DNA from: Oxalobacteraceae bacterium | Lineage (GTDB): Bacteria; Pseudomonadota; Gammaproteobacteria; Burkholderiales; Burkholderiaceae_D | Direction of reading: 5' to 3' | Assembly (NCBI GenBank): GCA_021151485.1 | Contig: JAGKXB010000033.1 | Coordinates: 1-22,416, forward strand | DNA length: 22,416 nucleotides | Shown here: piece by piece, positions 7,615 through 16,621 of the stretch | How positions within the stretch are numbered: position 1 is the first letter of the stretch | Layout of the letters: each line of letters begins with the position of its first letter | Position numbers and translations under genes: made by a program | Notes under the pieces: generated by a model | Told to the model about the DNA's origin: nothing | Database searches by the model: none | The model's input: only the letters and a program-made list of their open reading frames with translations

Positions 7615-8724
7615 TTAAATTTTCGCCATATGTTTTCGATACCAGGCATGGAAATGTTGCATGCCATCTTCCATCGGCGATTGATACGGCCCGACTTCGT
7701 TCAACCCTTTATCCATCAAAATGCGACGGCCAGCATCCATGCGTAGTCCTATTTCATCATCCTCGATACAGGTTTCCATGTATGCCGCACGCTCGGCTTC
7801 GATGAATTCACGTTCAAATAGCACAATCTCTTCTGGGTAATAAAATTCCACCACGTTCTTGGTTTTTTGTGGACCATCCGGCCATAACGTCGAAACAACC
7901 AGCACGTGTGGATACCACTCAACCATGATGTTGGGATACAAAGTCAGCCAGATTGCACCATAAGGTGGTACAGCACCATTACGATATTTAAGTACTTGCT
8001 CTTGCCATTTTTGATAAGCGGGTGAACCGGATTTGCGTAGTTCTTTGTGTACACCTACAGTTTGTACGCTGTAGTCCTCGCCAAATTCCCATTGCAAATC
8101 GTCACAGCTGACAAAACTGCCCAAGCCAGGATGAAAAGGTTCGACGTGATAGTCCTCTAAATAGACTTCGATAAACGTCTTCCAGTTGTAATTGCATTCA
8201 TGAATTTCAACGTGATCCAGCATGTAACCATCAAAATTGATGTCTTGAGTCACACGTAAGTCAGCCATTTTTTGTTTGACGTCGTAGCCGTTTTTTTCAA
8301 ACAACAAGCCATTCCAGTTTTGCAATGGCGTATTGGATAAATTGAGACAAGGTGTTTCCTTGAAGTGCGGCGCACCCATCAAATTGCCTTTTAAATCATA
8401 GGTCCAGCGATGGAGCGGACAGACGATGTGATTGGTATTGCCACGGCCATTGAACATTTTTGCTTGCCGATGGCGGCAAACATTGGAGATTAAAGAAATC
8501 CCATGTTGATCGCGCACTAGCATGCGGCCTTCATTTTCGGAAGCAAGTGCGGCGAAGTCGCCTATTTCGGGCACCATGAGTTCATGGCCGACATAGCGTG
8601 GGCCGGATTGGAAAAGCTGTTGCATTTCGCGTCTTAGCAGAGCGACATCAAAGTAAGCGTGGACGGGAAGCTGTTCGCAGGTTTCTTCAAGCGTGGTGCA
8701 GATAGCCAAATTAGACATTTTCAT
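7615..8724 (-). CDS. Rieske non-heme iron oxygenase, alpha subunit family
   Basis: A 369-residue oxygenase with an N-terminal Rieske [2Fe-2S] domain, ligands C83 and H85 (CRH) and C102 and H105 (CPLH), then a catalytic domain where NWKTFIEVYLEDYHVEPFHP provides D191 and the iron ligands H193 and H198, the third ligand probably being D322 or D323. Such enzymes hydroxylate aromatic or other small molecules using electrons from a reductase, sometimes through a ferredoxin; neither partner nor a beta subunit lies here, and the substrate is unknown. I recall the same gene divergent from xseB-ispA-dxs in other Burkholderiales, arguing for a conserved housekeeping-like role over a mobile catabolic gene. 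Two ATGs (8724 and 8718) follow the AGGGG ribosome site; the second has the better 9-base spacing. Confidence 0.9.
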   Translation of the reverse strand: MKMSNLAICTTLEETCEQLPVHAYFDVALLRREMQQLFQSGPRYVGHELMVPEIGDFAALASENEGRMLVRDQHGISLISNVCRHRQAKMFNGRGNTNHIVCPLHRWTYDLKGNLMGAPHFKETPCLNLSNTPLQNWNGLLFEKNGYDVKQKMADLRVTQDINFDGYMLDHVEIHECNYNWKTFIEVYLEDYHVEPFHPGLGSFVSCDDLQWEFGEDYSVQTVGVHKELRKSGSPAYQKWQEQVLKYRNGAVPPYGAIWLTLYPNIMVEWYPHVLVVSTLWPDGPQKTKNVVEFYYPEEIVLFEREFIEAERAAYMETCIEDDEIGLRMDAGRRILMDKGLNEVGPYQSPMEDGMQHFHAWYRKHMAKI

Positions 8725-8737
8725 TCACCCCTGATAG

Positions 8738-8777
8738 AGAGTGCATAAAGAGTATGAAGAGTATATAAATAGTATGG
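8738..8777. repeat. Four imperfect short tandem repeats in the Rieske gene leader
   Basis: Four neighbouring 9- to 11-base units share an AGAGTatgA-like core: AGAGTGCATAA (8738), AGAGTATGA (8749), AGAGTATATAA (8758) and ATAGTATGG (8769). They lie 14-53 bases upstream of the minus-strand Rieske start and overlap a possible promoter (TATACT on the minus strand at 8765-8760). They could be slippage products or repeated binding sites. The rest of the 8725-8932 gap is AT-rich and must hold divergent promoters, which I cannot place securely. Confidence 0.5.
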
Positions 8778-8932
8778 TGCGGAATTTTTTACAAACCGAT
8801 GATTATATATCAAGCATTTATGATGTTGGGGATGGATCTTTAGTTAGCTTATGCGCTTAAAAAATATATTTAGGGAGTTTGTTTTACAATGGCGGGTTAA
8901 ATTTTTACTGCTTTATTACCCTTGTTATTTTT

Positions 8933-9190
8933 ATGTCTAAGAAACTGCCTACGCCTGCTACGGATCAAGCGCTTTCATTTGAGCAAGCTACGATAGAGTT
9001 GCAGCAATTGGTCGCCCAAATGGAAGCGGGTGATTTGCCTTTAGAGACTTCGATCGCAGCGTATAAACGTGGTTCGGAACTAGTCAAATACTGCGCAGCA
9101 CAGTTGGACAAGGTGGAGCATCAAATTAAGATATTGGAAGGCGACATGCTGAAGCCATTTTCTGCGCATAGTGAGGAATCAGAAGAATGA
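8933..9190 (+). CDS. xseB: Exodeoxyribonuclease VII small subunit
   Basis: The small subunit of exonuclease VII, which with several copies per XseA degrades single-stranded DNA from both ends. The 85-residue product is the usual size (80 in E. coli) and has the family core: SFEQATIELQQLVAQMEAGD, LPLETSIAAYKRGSELVKYC and QLDKVEHQIKILEGD, a helical hairpin. The frame is open from a TTG at 8879, but the ATG at 8933 gives the normal family N-terminus; no Shine-Dalgarno sequence is obvious. The TGA overlaps the next ATG by four bases. The xseB-ispA-dxs order is shared by many proteobacteria. Confidence 0.95.
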   Translation: MSKKLPTPATDQALSFEQATIELQQLVAQMEAGDLPLETSIAAYKRGSELVKYCAAQLDKVEHQIKILEGDMLKPFSAHSEESEE

Positions 9191-10110
9191 GGCAAGCACA
9201 GTCACAGCTGCAGTCGCAGGCATTTTTTGCCTGGATGGAAACGATCCAAGCTGATATGGAAAAAACGCTGGATGCGTGTTTGCCATCTAGCACAGAATTG
9301 CCATCACGTTTACATCAAGCCATGCGTTATGCGGTCCTGGGTGGTGGTAAACGCGTTCGGCCTTTGCTGGTATTTGCCGCTGGCGATTTGTTTGATGCCA
9401 AACCGGCGTTGTTGGCTGCGTGTGCGGCGGCGCTGGAAATGATCCATGTGTATTCCTTGGTGCACGACGATATGCCTTGTATGGATGATGATGCGTTGCG
9501 GCGTGGCAAACCGACGGTGCATGTGCAATATGACGAAGCGACAGCCTTGCTGGTGGGGGATGCTTTACAGGCGCAGGCGTTTTTGACTTTATCTAGCAAT
9601 TTGTCTGAGGGTGATGCGAATGCTGTGGATGGTTTGGCGATGTTACGCGTGTTGGCGCAGGCGGCTGGATCAGGTGGGATGTGCGGCGGGCAAGCGATTG
9701 ATTTGGATAGTGTCGGTGTGCAGTTGTCCCAGCAAGAATTGGAACGCATGCACCGCTTAAAAACGGGTGCTTTGCTGCGTGCATCCGTTTTGTTAGGTGC
9801 GATGAGTGGGAAAAATTTATCAACGATTGAAATCATTGCACTGGATGCCTATGCTGACGCGATTGGTTTGGCGTTTCAAGTTGTCGATGATGTGTTGGAT
9901 GTCACAGCTGACTCCACAATGTTGGGAAAAACAGCGGGCAAAGATGCGCAGAATAACAAGCCGACTTATGTTTCCATTTTGGGTTTGGAGCCTTCGATCG
10001 TCTTGGCAGAAAAACTACGCCAGGACGCGCATCAAGCACTGATGCCATTCGGAAACAAAGCACAGCGCTTGCGTGAACTCGCTGACTTTGTCGTCCAGCG
10101 GAAAGCTTAA
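9187..10110 (+). CDS. ispA: Farnesyl diphosphate synthase (polyprenyl synthetase)
   Basis: Condenses dimethylallyl and then geranyl diphosphate with isopentenyl diphosphate to make farnesyl diphosphate, the precursor of quinones and undecaprenyl phosphate. The 307 residues show GGGKRVRP (52-59), the first aspartate-rich motif DDMPCMDDD (94-102) with the four-residue insert of bacterial short-chain enzymes, [11 protein letters not shown] (163-173), the KT motif [11 protein letters not shown] and the second motif DDVLD (234-238). Geranyl synthase activity cannot be strictly excluded, but length and context are those of IspA. It overlaps xseB by four bases and is two bases from dxs, so the three are almost certainly cotranscribed. 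Confidence 0.95.
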   Translation: MRQAQSQLQSQAFFAWMETIQADMEKTLDACLPSSTELPSRLHQAMRYAVLGGGKRVRPLLVFAAGDLFDAKPALLAACAAALEMIHVYSLVHDDMPCMDDDALRRGKPTVHVQYDEATALLVGDALQAQAFLTLSSNLSEGDANAVDGLAMLRVLAQAAGSGGMCGGQAIDLDSVGVQLSQQELERMHRLKTGALLRASVLLGAMSGKNLSTIEIIALDAYADAIGLAFQVVDDVLDVTADSTMLGKTAGKDAQNNKPTYVSILGLEPSIVLAEKLRQDAHQALMPFGNKAQRLRELADFVVQRKA

Positions 10111-10112
10111 AA

Positions 10113-11972
10113 ATGAATTTACTCAATACCATTGATAGCCCAGAAGACGTGCGCAAATTGACGCGCGCGCAATTACCCTTGCTAGCCGATGCGGTACGGG
10201 ATTATGTGATTGATTCTGTGTCCAAAACGGGCGGGCATTTGTCTTCTAATCTGGGCACGGTTGAATTAACCATTGCGTTGCATTACGTCTTCAATACGCC
10301 AGAAGATCGTATTGTGTGGGACGTTGGTCATCAAACTTATCCGCATAAGATTTTGACGGGTCGGCGTGATCAAATGGCGACCTTGCGTCAAATGGACGGC
10401 ATTTCTGGTTTTCCTAAACGTTCGGAAAGTGAATACGATAATTTTGGCACCGCCCATTCATCGACGTCGATTTCCGCTGCTTTTGGCATGGCGCAAGCGG
10501 CCAAAACCAAGGGCGAGCAACGACATGCAATTGCCGTAATCGGCGATGGCTCTATGACAGCAGGCATGGCGTTTGAAGCGATGAATAATGCTGGCGTGCA
10601 TGAAGACACTGATTTGCTGGTGATTTTGAACGACAACGATATGTCGATTTCACCACCAGTCGGTGCTTTAAATCGTTATTTGGCGCGTTTGATGTCAGGA
10701 CAGTTTTATGCTGCTGCTAAGAGCGTCGGTAAATCTGTCTTGCCTTCACCCGTGTTGGAATTGGCGCGGCGTTTTGAAGAGCACGCCAAAGGTATGGTGG
10801 TGCCCGCTACGATGTTTGAGGCCTTTGGCTTCAATTACATCGGCCCGATTGATGGCCATGATTTGGATTCCTTAATCCCTACGCTGCAAAATTTGAAGCA
10901 ATTAAAAGGCCCGCAGTTTTTACACGTGGTCACTAAAAAAGGCCAAGGTTACAAACTGGCAGAAGCGGATCCCGTGCTGTATCACGGCCCGGGTAAATTC
11001 AATCCAGCCGTCGGCATACAAGCCACAACCAACAGCAAAATCACCTACACCCAAGTATTTGGCGATTGGTTATGTGATATGGCAGCACAAGATCAGCGTT
11101 TGGTCGGTATTACGCCAGCGATGCGTGAGGGGTCTGGTTTGGTGCGCTTTGAGCAATTATTTCCTGAACGTTATTACGATGTTGGCATTGCTGAACAGCA
11201 TGCGGTGACTTTTGCTGCTGGCATGGCGTGCGAAGGGTTGAAGCCAGTGGTGGCGATTTATTCCACATTCTTGCAACGTGCTTATGATCAGTTGATCCAC
11301 GATGTGGCGCTGCAAAATCTGGATGTGACATTCGCCCTTGATCGCGCTGGTTTGGTGGGCGCGGATGGTGCGACCCATGCGGGAAATTATGATATTGCTT
11401 ATTTGCGTTGCATCCCCAATATGGTGTTGATGGCGCCATCGGATGAAAACGAATGTCGTCAAATGTTGACTACGGCTTATCAATATCCCGGCCCAGCAGC
11501 AGTGCGTTATCCACGAGGAGCGGGTTGCGGCGCAGTTGTCAGCAAGGATTTGACAGCGTTGGTTTTAGGCAAGGGTGAAATCAAACGTCAAGGCCAGGAA
11601 GTTGCGATTCTGAGTTTTGGCACTATGCTGGCGCCATCATTGATTGCTGGTGATGAGTTGAATGCCACCGTGGTGAATATGCGTTTTATCAAACCGTTGG
11701 ACGTCGAATTATTGCAAGAGCTGGCGTCTAGCCACGATGCTTTGGTAACGGTGGAAGAGGGATGTGTGATGGGTGGTGCGGGTGCTGCGGTCGCAGAAGC
11801 GCTGGCTGCTGCAGGAATCAACAAACCGATTTTGATGTTAGGTCTGCCAGATAAATTTATTGATCACGGCGATGCGACGCAATTACTCGCGCAATGTGGT
11901 TTGGATGGCAGCGGTATTGCGGCCTCTATCAAACAGCGCTTTAAAAAGAGCCCTACTGCGTGCGCAGCTTAA
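10113..11972 (+). CDS. dxs: 1-deoxy-D-xylulose-5-phosphate synthase
   Basis: The thiamine-diphosphate enzyme that joins pyruvate and glyceraldehyde 3-phosphate in the first step of the MEP isoprenoid pathway, feeding IspA next door. It is 619 residues, the family's normal size. [11 protein letters not shown] (H42) and [15 protein letters not shown] (H115) are the N-terminal active-site histidine segments; [18 protein letters not shown] (144-161) with LNDND (N173) is the thiamine-diphosphate/Mg motif; [12 protein letters not shown] contains the catalytic glutamate; [15 protein letters not shown] is the transketolase-type central domain, followed by the C-terminal domain. The ATG at 10113 is two bases after the ispA stop. 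Confidence 0.97.
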   Translation: MNLLNTIDSPEDVRKLTRAQLPLLADAVRDYVIDSVSKTGGHLSSNLGTVELTIALHYVFNTPEDRIVWDVGHQTYPHKILTGRRDQMATLRQMDGISGFPKRSESEYDNFGTAHSSTSISAAFGMAQAAKTKGEQRHAIAVIGDGSMTAGMAFEAMNNAGVHEDTDLLVILNDNDMSISPPVGALNRYLARLMSGQFYAAAKSVGKSVLPSPVLELARRFEEHAKGMVVPATMFEAFGFNYIGPIDGHDLDSLIPTLQNLKQLKGPQFLHVVTKKGQGYKLAEADPVLYHGPGKFNPAVGIQATTNSKITYTQVFGDWLCDMAAQDQRLVGITPAMREGSGLVRFEQLFPERYYDVGIAEQHAVTFAAGMACEGLKPVVAIYSTFLQRAYDQLIHDVALQNLDVTFALDRAGLVGADGATHAGNYDIAYLRCIPNMVLMAPSDENECRQMLTTAYQYPGPAAVRYPRGAGCGAVVSKDLTALVLGKGEIKRQGQEVAILSFGTMLAPSLIAGDELNATVVNMRFIKPLDVELLQELASSHDALVTVEEGCVMGGAGAAVAEALAAAGINKPILMLGLPDKFIDHGDATQLLAQCGLDGSGIAASIKQRFKKSPTACAA

Positions 11973-12007
11973 GTTGTAAGTTTTAATCATTTATACGAGA
12001 TATTGAA

Positions 12008-12832
12008 ATGAATTCACGTAATGCCGATGCTAATGTTTCCACCATTCCTGACGTGCAAAGCACGCCGGATACCCGTCATATCGCGATCCAGCGCGTCGGC
12101 GTGAAGGGCGTGCGTTATCCAATTATGCTCAAAACATCGACCGGCGTGCATCCGTCTATCGGCCTTTGGAATATGTACGTGCATTTGCCAGAACAGCAAA
12201 AAGGTACCCACATGTCGCGCTTCATCGCCTTATTGGAAGAACTCAGCGCCAAAGGCAGCGCGCCGCTGGACATCCCCGTTTTCAGCGCATTAATGCGCAA
12301 AATGCTAACTTTGCTGGAAGCCGAATCTGGCCGGATCGAACTTTCCATGCCGTATTTCATCAACAAAACCGCGCCCATTTCTGGCGTGCAAAGTTTGATG
12401 GATTATGAAATCGGCCTCATCGGTGAAATCAAACAAGGTAAGCTCGAAATCCACCTAAAAGTTCTAGTGCCAGTCACCAGCCTGTGTCCATGTTCCAAAA
12501 AGATTTCCGCCTACGGCGCCCACAATCAACGTTCTCATATCACCGTGAATATGTTATTGGCAGAGGATGATTTACTGATAGACGAGCTCATTGCCAAAAT
12601 CGAGTCCCAGGCATCCTGCGAACTATACGGCTTGCTTAAACGCCCAGATGAAAAATACGTCACCGAACGTGCTTACGACAATCCTAAATTTGTTGAAGAT
12701 TTGGTACGTGACGTGGCAGGGATGTTGAATGCTGATTCAAGAATCGCTGCGTATGTATTAGAAGCGGAGAATTTTGAATCGATTCATAACCATTCGGCTT
12801 ATGCGTTGATTGAGTGTGATAAGCGGGGGTGA
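12008..12832 (+). CDS. folE2: GTP cyclohydrolase I, FolE2 type
   Basis: Converts GTP to 7,8-dihydroneopterin triphosphate, the first step in folate and queuosine synthesis, with an alternative metalloenzyme (COG1469) unrelated in sequence to FolE. The 274 residues contain the diagnostic [21 protein letters not shown]160 and H172 match the spacing of the metal-binding Cys and His of Neisseria FolE2, with acidic E215 in [10 protein letters not shown] and a late His in [11 protein letters not shown]. FolE2 does not depend strictly on zinc and is often used under zinc limitation. No zinc-regulator box is evident; placed 35 bases after dxs, it probably shares that operon and may be the main cyclohydrolase. 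A GAGAT-like ribosome site precedes the ATG. Confidence 0.95.
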   Translation: MNSRNADANVSTIPDVQSTPDTRHIAIQRVGVKGVRYPIMLKTSTGVHPSIGLWNMYVHLPEQQKGTHMSRFIALLEELSAKGSAPLDIPVFSALMRKMLTLLEAESGRIELSMPYFINKTAPISGVQSLMDYEIGLIGEIKQGKLEIHLKVLVPVTSLCPCSKKISAYGAHNQRSHITVNMLLAEDDLLIDELIAKIESQASCELYGLLKRPDEKYVTERAYDNPKFVEDLVRDVAGMLNADSRIAAYVLEAENFESIHNHSAYALIECDKRG

Positions 12833-12838
12833 GTTGCT

Positions 12839-12903
12839 CTGCAAAAATCAATTTTTGCAGGATCTTTGTGGTAGAAGGTGGTTACAATAAAGCATAACCA
12901 CCT
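12839..12903. terminator. Two hairpins between convergent folE2 and the zinc-ribbon gene
   Basis: The first is a perfect palindrome, CTGCAAAAA (12839-12847) with TTTTTGCAG (12852-12860) around TCAA. The second is AGGTGGTTA (12876-12884) with TAACCACCT (12895-12903) around a 10-base loop. Together they fill the 79-base gap between convergent genes, the usual place for a bidirectional terminator. Neither has the classic trailing T run outside its stem, so efficiency is uncertain. Confidence 0.5.
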
Positions 12904-12911
12904 ATTGATAT

Positions 12912-13199
12912 TCAATCGAAGTCGAATAAGTCAGATAAAAATCCTTCGCGTTTCTTCTTATAGTGTGAATGCGATTGCTGAGGATGTGGGTAGTTAGATC
13001 TTGGCGCTTGGTTCTGATAAGTATCGTTTCGACTTGCTTGAGGGGCAACTTGTGCTCCGGTTCCAATTGATCGTTCGATAATTTTATCTAACTCGCCACG
13101 ATCCAGCCAAACGCCGCGGCAATTGGGGCAATAGTCAATCTCAATGCCTTGTCGTTCCGACATGACCAATTTCGTGTTTGTACATACAGGACAATCCAT
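12912..13199 (-). CDS. Zinc-ribbon protein of the zf-TFIIB family
   Basis: A 95-residue protein with an N-terminal TFIIB-type zinc ribbon: CPVC (from residue 3) and YCPNCRGVWLDRGELDKI around residues 23-40, four cysteines as two CxxC pairs. The middle is a polar, Gln/Asn/His-rich and probably disordered tail, ending in KKKREGFLSDLFDFD; basic residues followed by an acidic-hydrophobic end recur in this family. The function is unknown. I chose the second of two adjacent ATGs (13199), because AAGGAG upstream is five bases from it and only two from the first (13202). A plausible promoter lies in the 96-base gap above. Confidence 0.85.
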   Translation of the reverse strand: MDCPVCTNTKLVMSERQGIEIDYCPNCRGVWLDRGELDKIIERSIGTGAQVAPQASRNDTYQNQAPRSNYPHPQQSHSHYKKKREGFLSDLFDFD

Positions 13200-13298
13200 C
13201 ATCGCTCCTTTATTTTGGGATAAGCAGGGCAGAAATTTTCCGCTAAATATCCAAAATTGTAAAACGGGATTTTGCGATTTAATTTGTATAATTGTTAA

Positions 13299-15044
13299 CT
13301 ATTGATGTGCTAGCGCAGGAGCTTTCCGCACATAAAGCCTAAACCGCTCATCACGATCTGATGGCCGTCGGCCTGACCATAGCAATTGCCATTGACGATC
13401 TTGAAATTCTGGTGCAATCGCATCGTCGTGTTTGTATTTGACGCTGTCTTGCAATAGCAGGAAGTTGCAGGAGGTTTTTTTATGGAATTCAGCAAAGTGC
13501 AGGGCGCCGAAATAGGCGAATGAAGCTCTTTGCGCTGGGCCAATATTGGTGTCAATGCAGGGGTGGTTGGCAGGCAGTTTGGCTGCGATTTGTTGTGCTA
13601 CGCCGGCATAGCTTTTGCCGTAATTGATCCATGGTAACCACAATGTTGTAAGTAACAACCAACATAAAATCACGCCGCCGCTGGATAGGACGACTGCGCG
13701 CCATAAAACGGATGGGCGGCGGGAAATGCGCCAATGCACCAGAAAAATCCAGGCGATGCTGGCACAGGCGGCGACTAAGACTGCGATTAAATTGAATTCT
13801 GGTTTGAAGCCTGGTACTAGTTTCAAGGCGTTTTTAGCCAATTTTCCTGGCCAACCGGTTTGTTTGGCAAACCAGCCTATCCAGATGAAAGCGGCACATG
13901 TGGTCAGTGTCATGACTGAGAACCAGTCCACTGCATTGATGGCACCGCGTTTCATGGTGGGGAGGCCAAATGCCGCCAGGATTGCTAGCGGAGGTAATAG
14001 CGGTAATAGAAAGCTTTCTTCCTGATTCGGATTAATGATCGCTAGTAGGCTGAGCATCACAATAATCGTTAACGGTAAAGCAATATGTAAGGCCGTGTGT
14101 TGTCTACGCCAGGCATAGACAGCCCATATTGCAAATGGCCAGGCGGGCCAGAAGAACCAGATGCCGTAGCGTAAAAAATATTGGATGGAGCCAATGCTGG
14201 GAATGTTGATTTGTTCCTTATTCCATTGCATCCAAGCATCGAAAGGTGTGCTGCCCAATGGTTGTAAAAAATGAGCACTCGCTAACCATATTTGTAGGGT
14301 AGCAGTCCCAATGATCATGATCAAAATACAATGCCAAATTGTGCGGCGTACACTTAATTTCAACCATAAAAAAAGTGGGAATAAAGCGATAAACAAGGCG
14401 AGTGGCAGCACCCAACCGCGCGTCAACGCCAAGCATCCAAGTACTAAGCCGACCATACTGGCTTTGCTTGCCGTGGGGGTTTCGATGTATTTGACTAATC
14501 GATATAACAACACTCCTACCAGCGAAACGTGTAATGCTTCTGCGCTGGTTTCGTGGCTGTGTACGAGTAATCCGAGGCAGCCGAGATAAATGAGTAATGC
14601 ACCGTCAGCTAACGTGCGGCCAAAGTCGCGCGGTTCGGGTTGTCCACCAAAAGCGAGTTTGTGTGGCTGCGCTTCCGTACGGCGCCCCAATAAATAAGCA
14701 GCGTGCCAGACTGAAAAAGCGCCAATTAAGAAAAACAGAATGCTGGCAATCCGTGCAGCTTGCGCGTCTCCCATTAACCAGCCTAAACATTGAATGCAAA
14801 GTGCACCTATCCAAAATGCCAGTGGGCCTTCTTCTGGCATCGGATAACCCACAACGTGTGGCCATAGCCAGTCTTGCAAGCTGCCATGCGCCATGGTCCA
14901 CATAATGCCAAAGCTGGCTGCATCGTCGTTTTTCCAAGGATCGCGGCCAATTAAGCCGGGCAAGATATACAACAAACCTAGCAAGAACAATCCCCAGCGT
15001 GGCAATGCTAGCGTGGCGGAAGCGGGAAGGCGGACAGGCTTCAT
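13299..15044 (-). CDS. Polytopic membrane glycosyltransferase, PMT/ArnT-like (GT-C fold)
   Basis: A 581-residue integral membrane protein with around ten or more hydrophobic helices. The N-terminus has one helix (about 16-33) followed by a periplasmic loop GRDPWKNDDAASFGIMWTMA, whose acidic pair D40-D41 sits where GT-C enzymes carry their catalytic Asp/Glu, then EEGPLAFWIGALCI. A soluble C-terminal portion (about 490-581) includes GRRPSDRDERFRLYVRK. Such enzymes move sugars from polyprenyl phosphates to lipid A, proteins or polysaccharides; donor and acceptor are unknown. It resembles conserved glycosyltransferase family 39 proteins of Burkholderiales. It begins 28 bases after the L31 terminator, with little room for a promoter of its own. 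Confidence 0.82.
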   Translation of the reverse strand: MKPVRLPASATLALPRWGLFLLGLLYILPGLIGRDPWKNDDAASFGIMWTMAHGSLQDWLWPHVVGYPMPEEGPLAFWIGALCIQCLGWLMGDAQAARIASILFFLIGAFSVWHAAYLLGRRTEAQPHKLAFGGQPEPRDFGRTLADGALLIYLGCLGLLVHSHETSAEALHVSLVGVLLYRLVKYIETPTASKASMVGLVLGCLALTRGWVLPLALFIALFPLFLWLKLSVRRTIWHCILIMIIGTATLQIWLASAHFLQPLGSTPFDAWMQWNKEQINIPSIGSIQYFLRYGIWFFWPAWPFAIWAVYAWRRQHTALHIALPLTIIVMLSLLAIINPNQEESFLLPLLPPLAILAAFGLPTMKRGAINAVDWFSVMTLTTCAAFIWIGWFAKQTGWPGKLAKNALKLVPGFKPEFNLIAVLVAACASIAWIFLVHWRISRRPSVLWRAVVLSSGGVILCWLLLTTLWLPWINYGKSYAGVAQQIAAKLPANHPCIDTNIGPAQRASFAYFGALHFAEFHKKTSCNFLLLQDSVKYKHDDAIAPEFQDRQWQLLWSGRRPSDRDERFRLYVRKAPALAHQ

Positions 15045-15071
15045 GGGAGTGGGTTGTATATATCGTGTGAT

Positions 15072-15098
15072 AAAAAAAGCAGCCGTAGCTGCTTTTTT
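15072..15098 (-). terminator. Terminator of rpmE2 (bidirectional form)
   Basis: GCAGC (15079-15083) and GCTGC (15088-15092) form a GC-rich stem with loop CGTA, extended by six A-T pairs; read on the minus strand it ends in a T7 run. It sits 30 bases beyond the L31 stop, so it should end the rpmE2 transcript. As both flanks are A/T runs, it could work in either direction. The glycosyltransferase would then depend on readthrough or a promoter inside this short gap. Confidence 0.85.
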
Positions 15099-15127
15099 GT
15101 TGCACAGAATAATTTAAATTTAAAAAA

Positions 15128-15394
15128 TTAAGCTGCCACTTGTGTTTTTGAACCAACTTTGCCAAATTTTTGGCGGAATTTTTCGACTCGACCAGCAGTA
15201 TCGACGATTTTGTGCTTGCCTGTGTAGAAAGGATGCGATTCAGACGAGACTTCAATCTTCACCAAAGGATATTCCTTGCCTTCAAATTCTATGGTTTCCT
15301 TAGTTTGAACTGTGGAACGCGTTACGAATTTGAAATCGCAGGATAAGTCGTGGAATACGACTTCGCGATAATTTGGGTGTGTATTTTCTTTCAT
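15128..15394 (-). CDS. rpmE2: 50S ribosomal protein L31, type B
   Basis: A large-subunit ribosomal protein of 88 residues. It is the zinc-free type: [20 protein letters not shown] and [20 protein letters not shown] are present, but the CxxC pairs of type A L31 are not (only C19 remains). In many bacteria type B replaces type A when zinc is scarce; in many betaproteobacteria it is the only copy, so a starvation role should not be assumed. AGAGG five bases before the ATG (15394) is a good ribosome site. A strong terminator follows, and a long leader precedes it. Confidence 0.96.
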   Translation of the reverse strand: MKENTHPNYREVVFHDLSCDFKFVTRSTVQTKETIEFEGKEYPLVKIEVSSESHPFYTGKHKIVDTAGRVEKFRQKFGKVGSKTQVAA

Positions 15395-15514
15395 GTGAAC
15401 CTCTTATATAGCGTTTGGGTAGCCAGTTGTCATTGTCACTTCGTCGGTCCACTTGCTTCTCGACCCGATTGTCAACCACTTGCCTGGATGAATGAACTGC
15501 AACCGCGGATTATA
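15395..15514 (-). promoter_or_regulatory. rpmE2 upstream region with candidate -10 and long leader
   Basis: On the minus strand a consensus TATAAT occupies 15514-15509; start of transcription just downstream would give a leader of roughly 110 bases. A TTGACA (15475-15470) is also present but lacks a good -10 at the right distance. No strong -35 accompanies the TATAAT. L31 genes are autoregulated through their leaders in several bacterial groups, so the leader could be regulatory; I did not find a secondary structure I could match to a known class. Confidence 0.35.
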
Positions 15515-15544
15515 CAATGAAAAACTAGCACGCGGATATGTGCC

Positions 15545-16528
15545 CTATATCCAACCAGTTCGTTTTAATTTTCGATATAACAAAAAACAGCTGAATCCGG
15601 TGATTCCCAGCACCATGGGGTAGCCCCAATCTGATTGTAACTCTGGCATAAATTTAAAATTCATCCCATATAAACTGAAAAGCACAGTAGGAATCGCCAA
15701 AATCGCACCCCAGCCAGCCAATTGTTTGACGATTTCATTTTGTGCTACGCCTACCATGGCCAAATTGACTTGCATCGCGTTGGTAAGCATTTCTCGCATA
15801 TTGTTGAGTGCGCTTATCAATCTCGCTACGTGATCTTGAATGTCACGCAAATAAGCACGCAATTCTTTGGGGATAATTTCTTCATGAAAACGCATTAATT
15901 CGTTGCAAATGTCGCTGACGGGTAAGGCAGCATTTTGTAATTTTAATAATTCACGCTTCAATTCATACACTCTGGCAATGGCGAGCTTGTCGAATTGTGC
16001 TTTGAAAATATCGGCTTCCAACGCATCAAACTCTTTTTCAAATTGTTGGACGATAGGTTGGTAGTGATCCACGATGAAATCCAGCAATGCATACAGAGCA
16101 AATCCTGGTCCTTTGCTTAGCATTTTGGGCATTTGCTCGCAGCGCTCACGAACTTGGGTGTATTTGGTAGACGTACCATGACGGATAGATATTAAAAAAT
16201 TAGAACCCAAAAAAAGATGTGTTTCGCCATAGACGACGCGCTCGGTTTTTGATCCGGCTAATTTTGCTAATTGTGCTGTTTTTAGAACAATAAAAAGAGA
16301 ATCGCCGTAGGTTTCGATTTTTGGCCGTTGATGGGCGTTATGTGCATCTTCAATCGCAAGTTCATGCAAACGAAATTCTTCTTGGATTTTGGATAGCATT
16401 GCCTCATCTGGTTCACACAAACCTAACCAAATAAAAGTATTTTCTTGTTTGATAATTTCACTGATATCTTCGATTGGTACTTCTTGTAGGCGTTGGCCTT
16501 TTTGATAGGCAATGCTATTGATAATCAT
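15545..16528 (-). CDS. corA: CorA-family magnesium/cobalt transporter
   Basis: A pentameric inner-membrane channel for Mg2+ (also Co2+ and Ni2+). The 327 residues comprise a cytoplasmic N-terminal funnel domain, a long stalk helix, and two C-terminal membrane helices at about 270-287 and 302-319. The signature GMN (288-290) in LFSLYGMNFKFMPEL forms the pore mouth, with MPEL in the loop as in E. coli CorA. A basic C-terminus, KLKRTGWI, follows. Start is the ATG at 16528. It is divergent from ompR across 126 bases and reads toward rpmE2 without evident coupling. Confidence 0.95.
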   Translation of the reverse strand: MIINSIAYQKGQRLQEVPIEDISEIIKQENTFIWLGLCEPDEAMLSKIQEEFRLHELAIEDAHNAHQRPKIETYGDSLFIVLKTAQLAKLAGSKTERVVYGETHLFLGSNFLISIRHGTSTKYTQVRERCEQMPKMLSKGPGFALYALLDFIVDHYQPIVQQFEKEFDALEADIFKAQFDKLAIARVYELKRELLKLQNAALPVSDICNELMRFHEEIIPKELRAYLRDIQDHVARLISALNNMREMLTNAMQVNLAMVGVAQNEIVKQLAGWGAILAIPTVLFSLYGMNFKFMPELQSDWGYPMVLGITGFSCFLLYRKLKRTGWI

Positions 16529-16573
16529 AGTTGTTTTTTATCGTTGTGTTTATTAGGCTGCGTGTAATAAACC

Positions 16574-16621
16574 GTTACAAATACACCCTGTAAATTACAA
16601 TTCTAGGTTAGGAATGTTACA
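16574..16621 (+). promoter_or_regulatory. Three TTACA repeats upstream of ompR (possible OmpR sites)
   Basis: GTTACA at 16574, ATTACA at 16594 and GTTACA at 16616 are direct repeats starting 20 and 22 bases apart, i.e. on about the same face of the helix. OmpR half-sites are described as GTTACA-like (remembered), so the response regulator may bind its own promoter, between it and divergent corA. The spacing is double the usual 10 bases between OmpR half-sites, and such short AT-rich words recur by chance, so this is tentative. Confidence 0.3.

Noticed and set aside
9327..9836. A 169-residue frame opposite ispA
   Set aside because: Antisense to the aspartate-rich motifs of ispA, no recognisable domain or ribosome site.
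13264..13276. AAAACGGGATTTT near the glycosyltransferase stop as a terminator
   Set aside because: The stem has only four A-T pairs and no GC core, too weak for a terminator.
14605..15255. A 216-residue minus-strand frame across the L31 terminator and glycosyltransferase start
   Set aside because: It runs through a strong terminator and two confidently assigned genes in another frame.
15128..15394. L31 type B as evidence for a zinc-starvation regulon together with folE2 and the zinc-ribbon gene
   Set aside because: The grouping is suggestive, but no Zur-like palindrome was seen upstream of either gene, and both FolE2 and type B L31 are common as sole copies in this order.
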